A DNA stretch of 64,000 nt from Plotosus lineatus (GCA_024760905.1 CM045750.1:18604419-18668418); one strand, 5' to 3'. Numbered from the stretch's first letter, positions 32,958 to 43,857 are shown. Notes: a model not told the origin generated them from the sequence alone. Numbers and translations are program-made.

Positions 32958-33042
32958 GTGAGCAAATTATAACATGTACACCACTGTACATCATTCTCAT
33001 TCATTACAGCTCCATCAATTTTGCTCTTATAGCCTGTACACT

Positions 33043-33298
33043 GCTCCCAGTACAGCTAACTGGGTTATCAAAGGCAGGCCATGTCTCTCACTGTCTATGG
33101 TTTGAGGTTCATGTAAAAGAACCATTGCTGACTCTCGACAAGAGTAGCTGCAGCCGTCAGTGTGTTTGTGTTTGTGCCCTGTGATGGCCTGGCGAGTTGT
33201 CCAGGGTGTACTCTGTCCTCGCCCAGAGTTGGCTGGGATGGGCACTAGCCTCCTCGCGACCCTAATTAGGATTAAGTGGTTACAGAAAATGAACTGAA
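33043..33298 (+). repeat. SINE-A with L2-like tail, 5'-truncated
   Basis: Body from cagtacagctaactgggtta, switch at gtttgtgccctgtgatgg, tail ending gttacagaaaatgaactga. Related gtacactgc strings occur on both sides (about 33037 and 33304), a possible target duplication. Confidence 0.88.
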
Positions 33299-33403
33299 CC
33301 TTGTACACTGCAAAGTTCAAATATCTCTAAAATATACCCCTCCCCTTTTACATTGTCATATCTGGTGACAGGGGTTGCCAGGCTCTTCACACACACAAAC
33401 ACA

Positions 33404-33404
33404 C

Positions 33405-33456
<52 letters not shown>
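33404..33456. repeat. (AT)n microsatellite
   Basis: About 25 AT units after an acacac lead-in. Confidence 0.94.
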
Positions 33457-33459
<3 letters not shown>

Positions 33460-33815
33460 AGTATTTGAAAATATCGTTCCTAGTTCTTTTCTCATCTGGA
33501 AAACAGATCTTTTTTATAGTGTTCTTGTCACTTGGTATTATCGGAGAGATTTTAGGACTTTTTCAAATGGAGGTTTATAGGACCCTGAGTTACTTTTTTC
33601 CTGAGACTGTTCGTATGATGGGAGATTTTATAGAGATGGGTCAAAGAACTCTATAAGGCCAATGCTGTCCAGAGGTGAGCTCACACCCCTGGCTCCAGTA
33701 GTCATGCCTGAGCTTTCTGTTAAACTCTTTTGAGGACATTGCACATAAATACACACAGGTGTGCAGGTGAGCAGGTTATTGCTGTAATTCTGTTAACATA
33801 TAGTTTAAAATTATT
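33457..33815. other. No recognisable feature
   Basis: Intron sequence without repeat match. Confidence 0.5.
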
Positions 33816-33828
33816 GGTTACCAGAGAC

Positions 33829-34078
33829 CCCAGTGCAGCTACCTGGGTTATCAAAGGCCAGCCATGTCTCTGACTGTCTATGGTGAGAGGCTGTAAAAGA
33901 ACCATTGCTGTCTTTCATAAAGAGTAGACCGCATAGTCGTCTGTGTGTTTCTGCCCTGCGATGGCCTGGCGAGCTGTCCAGGGTGTACTCTTCCCTTGCC
34001 CAAAGTCGGCTGAGATGAGCACTAGCCTCCCTGTGACCCTAATTAGGAATAGGTGGTTCAGAAAATGAATGAATGAAT
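33829..34078 (+). repeat. SINE-A with L2-like tail, 5'-truncated, TSD present
   Basis: Flanked by ggttaccagagac at 33816-33828 and 34079-34091. The body is followed at gtttctgccctgcgatggcc by the L2-like tail ending gaatgaatgaat. Confidence 0.93.
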
Positions 34079-34091
34079 GGTTACCAGAGAC

Positions 34092-34780
34092 AGTTTCTCA
34101 TCTAAATATTAATGCACATGTTACTGCAGACAGTGTTTTTTTTATTGAAACTCTCATTGCTCTTCTCCATGTCCCAATAACCATTTATCAACTTTAGCTG
34201 TACCTATAGAGCTGATTGTTGTGAAATTCCACAGAACAGCTGATCTGAGACTTGTACATACAGCATATTATGTATTTTAGCTGAAGCTGTAGAAGAAATG
34301 CGTTTTAGCACACACAAACATTAAATTTGTGCTGAGGACTGCTGGGTTACCAGGGGAACAGGCACACATCTTTAGACAATTACAGATCCGTCCATGCACA
34401 CATATACGTAGAGCAAACCAGCAGCTCTAAGATGTGGGGTGATGATGATGAGGATGTCAGTGAGACAGTAATTTTTCTCTTTCTAAAGTTCCGGGCTATT
34501 AAATAGGTTGCTGCTCGTCTTTGTCTGTCTCTCTGACGGAGTCGTGGTCCTCTCGTCATGATTTCAGGAACAGAAATGCTATTCAAGAAGTCATACCAAC
34601 AAACTGCACAGATTTAAAGAGAAAGGTTGACTTCTTTTTGATGTATTTGTGGGGAAAAGCTGAGTCATCATCTTCCATCTGTTTTATTCCTTCATGATAG
34701 CATGAGAGAATAGTGTTTCATGGCTTTTACTGACTTGCTTTCTTTAATGTTCACACCATGCACAGAATTGGGTGAAGCGC
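34092..34780. other. No recognisable feature
   Basis: Intron sequence; no exon-like segment found. Confidence 0.5.
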
Positions 34781-34781
34781 T

Positions 34782-34782
<1 letters not shown>

Positions 34783-34829
<47 letters not shown>

Positions 34830-34877
34830 ATCTTTCTGTCTTTTGTGTGTGTGTGTGTGTGTATGTGCGGCGTGTGC

Positions 34878-34918
<41 letters not shown>

Positions 34919-34965
34919 TAGGTCTAGCTATGTGTTTTTGTGTGCCTGCCACTGCATCATGTTTG

Positions 34966-35012
<47 letters not shown>

Positions 35013-35044
35013 CTGTGTGTTTGTCTATCTGTCTGTTTCTTTGT

Positions 35045-35086
<42 letters not shown>

Positions 35087-35247
35087 TTGTCTGCATATTT
35101 CTGTGTCTCTGTGTGTTTGTCTGTGTATGTTTGTGTGCATGCGCATGCGTGTCTGTGTGTGTGCACGCACGCAGGTGCATGTGCGTGTGTGTTTGTGTCT
35201 CTGTATGTTTCTGTCTGTCTGTGTGCGTCTTTGTGCGTGCATGTGTA

Positions 35248-35281
<34 letters not shown>
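34783..35281. repeat. Large interrupted (GT)n block ending in (GA)n
   Basis: Roughly 500 bp of GT runs separated by tct, atct and catgcgcatg interruptions, closed by about 16 GA units at 35250-35281. Frames across it are long because the dinucleotide rarely makes stops; none is a gene. Confidence 0.95.
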
Positions 35282-35283
<2 letters not shown>

Positions 35284-35764
35284 AGCAAGTGAGTTGCTAG
35301 AGAGCAGATTTGGTCTCAGTAAGGAATGTGTCTTGGAGCGAGAGCAGTCAAAGTAAGCCTTTGTACCCAGAGACCTACAGCATGAGGTTCAGCCAAAGCC
35401 AGACGTCATATCCTCTTTTACATGATCTCCGAACACTGTAATTTCTATCCCTGCATCTGAAGTACCCCTGTCATGCATAACACTCCCTTCCTCAATATAG
35501 ACATATCTCAGATACCCTTTTATGGTCTCAGTCATAGTCACAGAAATAACCAGCATGTTGGCGGTGTTGACTGATTAAATGTTGCTATATCCCATCCAAA
35601 ATCAGTCAGGGATTAAGAATGGGTGTATGGGATCCCAAGTGGTGCGGCAGCAAGTTGCGCCATTATCATTCTAGAGGTTGCTAATTGGTTAAACTCTCAG
35701 GAAGGGAGGGATGGTATGCATTTGCTAGCTTCCTCTAGCCATCACTCGTTGGAGAGTGTCAGTT
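35282..35764. other. No recognisable feature
   Basis: Intron sequence without confident repeat match. Confidence 0.45.
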
Positions 35765-35765
35765 C

Positions 35766-36095
35766 TGCGGTGGTCTGACGAGCTGTTCAGGGTGTACCCC
35801 GGTTTTTTCCAGTGTCATCTGAGATGTCTTCTGTCCGGTCTCTATACATCCCTCATAGTAATGCGTTCAAGTCCATGACTCAGCAAGGGCATTTCTATGT
35901 GAAGTTTCCCTGTTGTCCCATTGCATTCGTGAGTTTCCTCCAGGTACTTCAGTTTTCTCCCACAGACTGTTCCAGTTTGCATATAGGTGTGAGTATGAAT
36001 GGTTGTGTGTGCCTTTGCCAATAGTTGGCTGAGGTAGGCTCCAGCCTCCTTGCAACCCTAGAATGATTAAGTAATTAAGCGACTGTAGAATGTTC
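35766..36095 (+). repeat. Decayed SINE-B-related sequence
   Basis: A tail piece (tctgacgagctgttcagggt) precedes a second partial unit (agtttcctccaggtacttca, ctccagcctccttgcaaccc). Confidence 0.65.
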
Positions 36096-36104
36096 CATCT
36101 ATTT

Positions 36105-36323
36105 TGACCATATTGGTGGCAGCTTATTGGTTAGAAACATGTCTTTGGGACTGAAAGGTTGCTGGTTGGATTCCCATACCAGCAAAAAAAATGTGTGATG
36201 GGGGAGCGTGAGGTTCACCTTCTTTTCCTTCACCTTCATGGCTAAAGTGCCCTTCAACAAGGCATCTAATCTAATCCCCAACTCCTCTTCAGGTGATCCA
36301 ATGTGTGTGTGGCAGCCCACTGC

Positions 36324-36326
<3 letters not shown>
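36105..36326 (+). repeat. SINE-D (tRNA-headed, ends at gcccactgctccg)
   Basis: The head is ggtggcagcttattggttag and the B-box region gttgctggttggattccc. The body catggctaaagtgcccttca and the end ggcagcccactgctccgtgt are typical of a widespread fish SINE; a (GT)n tract is attached at its 3' end (36331-36388). Confidence 0.7.
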
Positions 36327-36330
<4 letters not shown>

Positions 36331-36367
<37 letters not shown>

Positions 36368-36388
36368 TGTGTGTGTGTGTGTGTGTGT
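36331..36388. repeat. (GT)n microsatellite
   Basis: About 28 GT units with one gag interruption. Confidence 0.94.
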
Positions 36389-36655
36389 TTTCTATTTACA
36401 TGCGTGTTCACTTTGAATAGGTAAAATGCAGAAGATTTATAGAGAATATCAAAATAGTAAAAAAAAACAAAAAAAAACGGATGCTTGTATTATATGATAG
36501 CTGAGAACTGGGTCACAGGTTGTATAGCCACCCAGACGTGGAGAGACAAATTCATGCTCCCTCCAATTAAGACAAAGAATAAGACCCTTCCTCTACCCAT
36601 ATAAGTTCATAGAGATCCATCATCGGCTAATATTGCTGCTATTGAGACTAGAAAT

Positions 36656-36692
<37 letters not shown>

Positions 36693-36758
36693 AACACACA
36701 AACCTTAACCTGAATTTGTGGCAGTGGATCAAGACAATGTTATTTTAAAAGAATGAAG
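36389..36758. other. No gene seen; (CA)n at 36656-36688
   Basis: Intron spacer with one CA tract. Confidence 0.55.
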
Positions 36759-37036
36759 TACAGGGATCCCTCACTTTCCACGGTTAATTATGACCGAGAT
36801 CCCCCAGCGAAAGCCGAATTCCACGAAGTAGAATCAACCCCCCCTCGACTGACGTATACGTGCATGTATATGTGTATATAATATCAATAAATACATATTC
36901 AGTGCTATACATGCTTATAACAAAAATTCAAAAATGATACATAAGATGTAAAGAAAATATAAATACACACATACAGACCCCCGCGCACACAGATGCGTGT
37001 GCACACACTTAGATGCACAGCTCACATAAAAACGCT
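36759..37036 (-). mobile_element. MITE-E copy 4, truncated
   Basis: Begins tacagggatccctcactttc and reads the reverse interior as far as gatgcacagctcacataaaa; the other end is missing. Confidence 0.78.
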
Positions 37037-37339
37037 ACAGAGTGTAAGACTGGACAACATGAAAATTTTACAGGAAAAGGTACTATTGGGTATTATGTAC
37101 TGTGCGCCAAATACTTTTGAAGAGGAAAGATGCTTTGTAAAATCATGAATTTGGAACAATAGGAGAAAGTAGGAAACAGGAAGCCACAAGTACTAAACCT
37201 GGGAAGAGTGAAACTTGGAAAGAGGAGAAGTGTGGAGTGATGGGGGAAACAGCGAGCTTGGCTCTCAGGAACAGTGATTACATTGCACTCATGAGATCCA
37301 CTTTTAGAAGAGAACCATGTGAAATAAATACCCTTTGTG
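37037..37339. other. limch1 intron, no feature recognised
   Basis: Spacer between MITE-E and the splice-site GT tract. Confidence 0.5.
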
Positions 37340-37340
37340 T

Positions 37341-37345
<5 letters not shown>

Positions 37346-37379
<34 letters not shown>

Positions 37380-37381
37380 AG
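37346..37381 (+). promoter_or_regulatory. (TG)15-TTTT-AG 3' splice site of limch1 exon 37382
   Basis: The normal pyrimidine tract is replaced by about 15 uninterrupted TG units and four T before the AG. A TG-then-T tract next to an acceptor is the arrangement known from CFTR exon 9, where TDP-43 binding to UG repeats and a short T run cause skipping. Whether the same happens here is inference. Confidence 0.75.
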
Positions 37382-37580
37382 GAGGTAGAGGACTGGGACA
37401 GCCCAAAGCGCAGCATCAGGGACAGTGGTTACATCGATTCCTGGGAGTCAGAGCGCAGTGACTCTCTGTCGCCACCAAGGCACGCGCGAGACGACTCCTT
37501 TGACAGTCTGGACTCCATCGGCTCCCGCTCGCGCCACACGCCCTCTCCGGACGGCCTGTTTGCTCGTGGTTCCAGTGATG
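37382..37580 (+). CDS. limch1: limch1 internal exon: serine-rich linker
   Basis: The 199 nt exon reads [20 protein letters not shown], then [20 protein letters not shown] and [18 protein letters not shown], ending in SSD plus one base (G). [22 protein letters not shown] and DDSFDSLDS are hallmark phosphoserine-rich motifs of LIMCH1; the LMO7 equivalent differs more, so LIMCH1 is preferred. No fold is expected. Acceptor ttttag, donor gtgagc. The exon starts in phase 0 and ends in phase 1, so skipping it would shift the frame. It is framed by a TG tract 5 nt upstream and a CA tract 11 nt downstream. Confidence 0.95.
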
Positions 37581-37590
37581 GTGAGCCACA

Positions 37591-37591
<1 letters not shown>

Positions 37592-37660
<69 letters not shown>
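37592..37660. repeat. (CA)n microsatellite immediately after the exon donor
   Basis: About 34 uninterrupted CA units begin 12 nt after the exon end. In the transcript they are complementary to the UG tract before the exon. CA repeats are known binding sites for hnRNP L. Confidence 0.96.
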
Positions 37661-37664
<4 letters not shown>

Positions 37665-37779
37665 CGCATGCACTTTATGTGAGAGAACATTACAGCTTTG
37701 TGTTAGCTGTTTGGCACTTGCTTCTAGTATAGAAAGCCTGAAAGAATGAAGCATAGGAATGAATGAAGCTGGTTAAATG

Positions 37780-38062
37780 AGCTGTAACGGACTGGAGTTT
37801 TATCTAGGCTGTATTCCTGCCTTGTGTACAGTATTCCCAGGATATACTCTGGATCCACCAGGACCAGATGGATGAAGCAGTTCATAAAGGCCAATCAAGC
37901 ATATTCTCATCAACTGGTTTTACCAGGGTACCTTATTGGGTAGTGGTGCCATAGCCACTCATAACTCCAGGGTCCTATGTTCTAGTTTGGGTCATGTTGC
38001 TGTCAGTTCTCTTGCGTGTGTTTTCTCATGGTTCTGTTATTCTGTTATTTCCTTCCAAACAT
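37780..38062 (+). repeat. Decayed SINE-B-related pieces
   Basis: A diverged tail (ggatccaccaggaccagatg) is followed by a diverged head and centre (gtagtggtgccatagccact, gtgttttctcatggttctg). Confidence 0.45.
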
Positions 38063-38200
38063 GTTAAGAGTTATATCGATAACACTGGTGTTCAAGAATG
38101 GGCATATGGGTGTGTATGCATATGTTTTGCCTTCTGCTAGAATAGTGTATCCCATATTTTGTACCTAGTGACCCCAAGTTTAAAATCAATGTGTCTAAAT

Positions 38201-38683
38201 CAGTGGTCCCCAAACTACGGCCCGCCTCCACATTTGGCCTGGCCCCCTGAACAATACCAGAGATGCATTATGATTACTTTTTTTTAGGTTGAACACACAA
38301 TCAAGACAAACGCACACCAAGAACATGACATTCTATTCCATCCTTCTGCCATCTGTGCCCCTATCTGACCCCCCCATCCCCCCCCATCCCCGAAACAAAA
38401 ATTCTAGACTTTCCCCTGTAAAATAGAATGGAATCATGGTGAAAAGGTTATGGAAGAGAAAAATTGATTCAGAATGCAGGGTACTTAACCTGCAGGGGAC
38501 AAACTGTTATGTTTTTGTTCAATGCAAAAAAGCTCCAAAAACAAACGTTTGTATCATCTGTCAAGAGGCGGTGGCAGTATTCAAGGAATCGTCACACTTT
38601 TTCTGTTACAAACTGACCTCGGCCGCCCATCGGAGAAAAGAAAAGTTATGTGGCCCCTGCAGGAAAACGTTTGGGGACCCCTG
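38201..38683 (+). mobile_element. hAT-type element with 8 bp TSD and a transposase relic
   Basis: The ends cagtggtccccaaactacgg and, inverted, caggggtccccaaacgtttt are flanked by gtctaaat at 38193-38200 and 38684-38691. From 38436 the + strand reads KRKIDSECRVLNLQGTNCYV and VCIICQEAVAVFKE. These match the N-terminus of hAT transposases related to GTF2IRD2/SCAND3/ZBED proteins, including the C-x2-C of a BED-type finger. The catalytic region is gone. Confidence 0.9.
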
Positions 38684-38693
38684 GTCTAAATTG

Positions 38694-39040
38694 TTGGTGG
38701 TACGGTGTTGTAGTGGTTAGCACAGCATGTGTGCCTCACAGCAAGACAGTCCCGGGTTTGATTCCTGGGATTGGGATGTCCATATGTGCATGTTCTCCCC
38801 GTGCTTGTGTGGGTTTCATCTGGGTACTCTTGGTTTCCTCCCACAGTCCAAAAACATGTGTAGTAGGCTAATTGGCTGTTGGTGTGAGTGTAGGTGTGAC
38901 TCGTTATATAAGTTTTGGCCTGTGATGGCGTGGTGAGTTGTTCAGGGTGGACCACAACTTCACCCAGAGTCAACTGAGGTAAGCGCCAGCCTCCCTGCGA
39001 CCCTAATTAGGAATAAGCAGCTTAGAAAATGAATGAATGG
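38694..39040 (+). repeat. SINE-B, full length
   Basis: Head ggtggtacggtgttgtagtg, B box gggtttgattcc, centre cccacagtccaaaaacatgt, L2-like tail ending taagcagcttagaaaatgaa. It starts directly after the hAT target duplication. Confidence 0.93.
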
Positions 39041-39510
39041 ATCTTACTCTGCACTATTTCATGTTTTTTATGACCCATTGATTTGCCTGTATATCCATCA
39101 CACGTCAACCCAGAATTGACAAGGTCTCTGCCATTTCATGCAATTGACATAGTATATATCTTGCTAATTCTCCGTTGATGACGTAGCAAATAGATTTTTA
39201 ATAATATCCTCGTATAGTTGGCTGCTGAAATATGATTTGGATATGTGACAGTTTTTCGGTGTTAACTTTGGCCTTGTGTGCGTTGCCATAGAAATGATTG
39301 ATTTCTGAGTTTGAAAGAAAGAACAGCTCTGTGGATGTTGTGAGGAAAAGGTATAATTTTATGAAGCAAAAACATTTCCATGCAAACATGTACACCACAG
39401 ACATATTTTTATCAGTTCAAGATAAATTATTCCTAACAATAGTGGTATCCATCATCATCATCATCATCATTATGATCATCATCAAAATAATTATAATGCT
39501 AATCCCTAAT
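39041..39510. other. No gene seen; (CAT)n at 39452-39487
   Basis: Intron spacer with an imperfect ATC/CAT tract. Confidence 0.5.
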
Positions 39511-39640
39511 TATTCATTCATTCATTTTCTAAGAGACATAATCCTGTTAGGCTCATGGGGAGGCTGTAGCCTATCTAAGCCATCTTTGGGTGAAGGCTGT
39601 GTACACCCTGATCAGCTTCTCAGTCATTGCTGTGGATATA
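39511..39640 (-). repeat. L2-like SINE tail fragment
   Basis: Inverted tail: attcattcattttctaagag, catggggaggctgtagccta and gtacaccctgatcagctt. Confidence 0.8.
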
Positions 39641-39759
39641 ATAAAACATTTATTCCACTCAATCACATTGTACATGATTGATATCCAACTCCATGCGCAC
39701 ATGTACAGCTTGATTGCATAGAATAACTTGTGTCATGCACTGACTGACAATGCAAGACT

Positions 39760-40105
39760 GATTGACCCGAGTATTAGGGTCATGGGGAGGATGGAGCCTA
39801 TGTCAGCCAGTCTAGGCAAAAGTGGGGTGCATTCTGAACAGCTCGCCAAGTCATTGCAGGCAACAACCCCCCCCCCCCCCCACACACACAAAGACATTCA
39901 CACTCAGAACTAGGGGCAATTTGGAACAGCCAATTAAATGAATGTGCTTGTCATTGGACTGCGGGAAGAGACCAGGGTAACCAGAGGAAGCATGCAAAAC
40001 CACACAGAAACATCATTGCTAATCCCAGGACTCAAACCCAAGACGTTCTTGTTGTGCGGCAGACATGCTCATCATGATGCCACCATCCTGCCTAACCTAT
40101 TTTTG
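39760..40105 (-). repeat. SINE-B, near full length
   Basis: Inverted tail (attagggtcatggggaggat), a poly-C run at 39866-39880, then the inverted centre (gacatgcaaaaccacacag region) and head (tcatcatgatgccaccatcc). Confidence 0.82.
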
Positions 40106-40127
40106 AATTTTGAATTGTTTTTGATTT

Positions 40128-40622
40128 ACAGAGATCCCTTGCTACTTCATGCTTCAGTTCATGCAGCTTCAGTGCATCGTGTTTTTTTTTTTTTTTTAAT
40201 ATTCATTTGAATTAAAAAATAAGAAAATTATGGAAGAATAGGAGAAAAGGTTAAGGAAAATGCTGCAAAACAAGGCCAATTATGCAAGAAAAAAACAACA
40301 ACAAACAAACAAAAACAAAAAATAACCCAAAACCTCCCATCAAAACTACTGTACTTACATTTTCATGCGAGGTGCACATCTGTGTGTGCGCGCGCGTCTA
40401 TATGTGCGTGTATTTATATTTTATTTATATCTTATGCATTATTTTTTAATGTTTAATTGTTATTATAAGAATTTATAGCATTGAATATGTATTTATTATT
40501 ATTATATACACATATACCTGCACGCATACGGCAGTCAGGAAGGTTGGTCCTACTTCCCGGAATTTTGCGGTCGCGGGGGATTCTCGGCCCCAATTACCCG
40601 TGAAAAGTGAGTGATCCCCATA
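40128..40622 (+). mobile_element. MITE-E copy 5
   Basis: Begins tacagagatcccttgctact, contains ggccaattatgcaagaaaaa and caaaactactgtacttacat, and ends gaaaagtgagtgatccccat. Confidence 0.84.
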
Positions 40623-40682
40623 CTGTGTTAGTCTTGGAAGGGAAATTATTTCCTCTACATTTAACCCTTATAAAGTGAGCAC

Positions 40683-40836
40683 AGGCAGCATGGTGGCGTA
40701 GTGGTTATTTTGTCTGCCTCACAGCAAGAAGGCCTGGGTTCAATTCCCAGGATGGGTGTTTCTGTGTGGAATTTCATGTTCTCCCTGTGCTTCCACGGGT
40801 TTCCTCTGGGTGCTCTTGAGACTACTTGTACATACT
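40683..40836 (+). repeat. SINE-B head and centre
   Basis: Head ggcagcatggtggcgtagtg, B box gggttcaattcccag; it stops after ctctgggtgctcttgag. Confidence 0.88.
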
Positions 40837-40943
40837 TGAGAGCCAGGGAGCTACCCTGAAAACCAGGAGGGAAAGGCCTTCATTCCCAGAAGGCTTTCAT
40901 GTTAAACTTTGCTGTGAATCAAGTGTCGGATCAATTTGACCAC

Positions 40944-40979
<36 letters not shown>

Positions 40980-41527
40980 ATGGCTACCTTGTCTTCATTC
41001 TGAAAATTTACTCCACCATATTTGTGATAGATCACTTCCAAAATACTGCAGAATGGCTATAGTAGTTCCAGCCGGCCATGTGAGACCTTAGGGATAAATG
41101 TTCGTCTTACTATAAGTGGTGAAATAAAACACACAGTTTTCCTTGTTTGATCAAAACTGCCAGATATTGTTATTTATGTGGGAAAATTCTGTCCCTACTA
41201 AAGTTTAAAACACTACTATACACATTAACTTCGACTTAGAAACCTCATGACTCACTCCCCATTAAAGATTTTAAGGCCAATAAAGCTTGACCCTTAAATT
41301 TTAAACACACACATGCACACATTCTACTGCAATAAAACTCCAGCATCTATACGCGAACAGACTACCAACTGTTCAACGCTCAGGGCCCGGATTTCACAAA
41401 CACACTAATACATCAACATTTCTCTCAACAGTAGGCCAATCACTGTCTGTTTCAATTAGCTGATCACCAGCAGAAGAGCCAGACTGAAGCCAGACTGTAC
41501 TTGTATAGAGGTAAAGTAAACTGTGAA
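40837..41527. other. No gene seen; (T)n run at 40948-40976
   Basis: Intron spacer with a long T homopolymer and no recognised family. Confidence 0.5.
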
Positions 41528-41529
41528 GC

Positions 41530-41804
41530 CTAGCGCAGTGGTGCAGTGGTTAGCACATCTGTCTCTTGACAAGATGTCCCGGATTTGATTCCTGGGCTCA
41601 AACATTTCTGTATGAAGTCTGCATGGCCTTCTTGAGCTTACTTCAGTTTCCTCCGAGTAGACCGGTTTCCTCCCACGGTCTAATAAATGCACAGTAGACA
41701 GTTGTCCCTAGGTGTGAGTTTGAATGGTTGTGCGTGTGTTGGCCATGTTCAGGGTGTAACCAGAGTTGGCTGAGAAGCACAGACCCTAGTTAGATTACGA
41801 ACGG
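41530..41804 (+). repeat. SINE-B, near full length
   Basis: Head tagcgcagtggtgcagtggt, centre ggtttcctcccacggtctaa, and a shortened tail ending near gattacgaacgg. Confidence 0.83.
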
Positions 41805-42108
41805 TAAAGTCCTTTGGGCTTTTTACACCCGAGCCATAGTGGCTCATCAGGCCGATGCTTATCCCCGGTTTCCGTAGCGTGAAGCAACTAGGAGTTCAAC
41901 TCCTCCTGGATAGGACGCTAGTCCATTGCAGGTTACCTTCGCAGTATATTTTTACTGGTATCTATTTATACTGCTGGGTGAACAGAGGCATGCTTGTGGT
42001 TGAAACCTTGCCCAGGGGTCTTGGCACAGTGGGGGTCTAACTGGGATTTGAGAACACAACCTCCTGATCATGAGCGCAGCACCCTAACCACTACGCCACC
42101 CGCCACAC
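41805..42108 (-). repeat. SINE-C, full length
   Basis: Inverse of the 11346 copy: cggtttccgtagcgtgaagc at the left and the head (inverse of ggtggcgtagtggttagggt) at the right. Confidence 0.9.
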
Positions 42109-42180
42109 AGTTAGAATAAACCCTAATTAAGTAGCTTCGAAAATGTATGAATGAAAGTATGAAACAATTTAAACCGACCC

Positions 42181-43060
42181 TTTTTTTTTGTGACGATTGG
42201 TTGTGCTCTCATCGGTGAGTACGCATGTGACTTCGGAGTCCAAAGGCCGACGCACACACTCTGTTGCAGGCTGGGCAAGGCACGCTTGTTGTGGAGATGA
42301 CTGTAGACAACATTTGGTGTCTCCGTTGGCGGGTTGCTTCAAGACGCAAGCGGCGGTCATCCTCAAAGGCTACAGCTGTGCGTTGGGTCAAGGAGCTACA
42401 GAGCTGTCTGTCGTTAGCTGTCAGCTCGAGTTGGCCAGGCTTGATTTCTGCCCATTTGAGGTTGTCCTTGTATCTCTTCTTCGGTCGACCTTGGTTGCGG
42501 TTTCCTTTAACCAGTTCTTCATAGAAGAGTTGACGTGGGATTCTGGACCTCTCTATCCTGATGACATGTCCTGTCCACTGAAGTTGGGCTTTGATGAGCT
42601 TGGCTTCGATGCCGGTGGTGTTGGCTCTGTTGAACACCTCCTGGTTTGTAACACGGTCTTGCCACCGTATCTTCATTATGGAGTGGAGGGAGCGTTGGTG
42701 AAAATGCTCAAGTTTTTTGGTGTGTCTTCGGTACACAGTCCATGTCTCGCAACCATACAACAAAGACGATATGACCACAGCATTGTAGACTTTGAGTTTT
42801 GTTGTGAGACGAATGCTTCTGTGCTTCAAGACTTTGGTGTGAAGTCTGCCTAATGCATGACTAGCTTTCTGGATCCTGGCTGAGATTTCTCCGTCAAGAG
42901 AACCATCACTGGAGATGGTGCTGCCCAAGTACTTGAATGTCTGGACATTTTTCAACTGTGTGCCATCGATAGTGATGGATGGTGGCTGGATGGTCCTATT
43001 TTGTGCCGGCTGTACGAGTACTAGAGTTTTTAATGCTAATGCTTTCATTTTCACAAGGGT
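42181..43060 (-). pseudogene. LINE C-terminal fragment with a C2H2 finger
   Basis: The 281-codon minus-strand frame (43054 to 42209) reads FKYLGSTISSDGSLDGEISA, VISSLLYGCETWTVYRRHTK, LQWTGHVIRIERSRIPRQ and GRPKKRYKDNLKWAEI. These are the RT thumb and C-terminal region of a non-LTR element. The last 22 residues form CPACNRVCASAF...RSHMRTH, that is C-x2-C-x12-H-x3-H, then the stop. A short A-run follows in sense orientation (42182-42191), marking the 3' end. It is 5'-truncated and lacks the catalytic boxes. It belongs to a different LINE family from the RTE at 12309; I cannot fix the clade. Confidence 0.85.
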
Positions 43061-43673
43061 TCAAAGAAAGCTGCTGGTTTCAGTACAGTTCTGTATCCTG
43101 ACTTTCATTGACATGAACATGTCTGATGGTAAGATTTCATTCTCAGGACTCGTGCATGTGGGAATACAAAATTTTGCATGCCCTTTGTGCTGTAATTTCA
43201 GTGCCTTTGAAGCAGTCCCAAGTGGGAGGGTCAGTAATTCAGTTTCGAGTGAACATCGCCTCAGTCCTTGCACAGAACCAGAGCTCAGAGTACTGCCATT
43301 TTACATGGGTTGGCTTCGTAAATATTTCATGAAAGTGAAGCAGACTCATAAACAGCTGCTAGTATTTTTTAATATGCAGATTTACAAGGAAAAAAGGAAA
43401 TCATTAGATGGCAGTTGAATATTTTATAAGGTCAATCTGCACAATACTGAGCTTGGGAAGCTGTTGAATACACCACAGTGAGTCGTTGGGGGTTTTTTGT
43501 GTAAAGAGCTTGAGAAAGGGTAATATTCCCCAAGAGATTGTCTAATGACTGAATAACTGAATGAATGTCTATCCCTGAAATATGTTGACTCATTAATTCG
43601 TAAATTATGTGATTCTGCATCAAGTCTGTTATTATTCAAATTGTATGAGAGTCTGTTAGGTCAAGTTCACTTC
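43061..43673. other. No recognisable feature
   Basis: Intron spacer; open frames overlap on both strands without a domain. Confidence 0.45.
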
Positions 43674-43674
43674 A

Positions 43675-43802
43675 TTCATTCATTTTCTGAGTCGTTTAAT
43701 CCTAATTAGGATTGCAGGGAGGCTGATGTCCGACTCAGCCGACTCTGCGCAAGGGCAGAGCACACCTTGGGCAGCTCGCCTGGCTGTCAGCAGGCCTAAA
43801 GC
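43675..43802 (-). repeat. L2-like SINE tail fragment
   Basis: Inverted tail beginning cattcattcattttctgagt and ending near ctcgcctggctgtcagcagg. Confidence 0.83.
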
Positions 43803-43857
43803 AGGGGTCACCGACATGGTTCTAAAAATAGCTCACCATAGTGCTACTTACCAGTGT

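Noticed and set aside
34720..35292. Several open frames of 70-190 codons on both strands rich in Cys/Val or His/Thr
   Set aside because: They are translations of the GT/CA microsatellite block, which seldom contains stops; they do not code a cysteine-rich protein.
42197..42853. 218-codon + strand frame
   Set aside because: It is antisense to the LINE C-terminal ORF, whose minus-strand translation is clearly the real protein.
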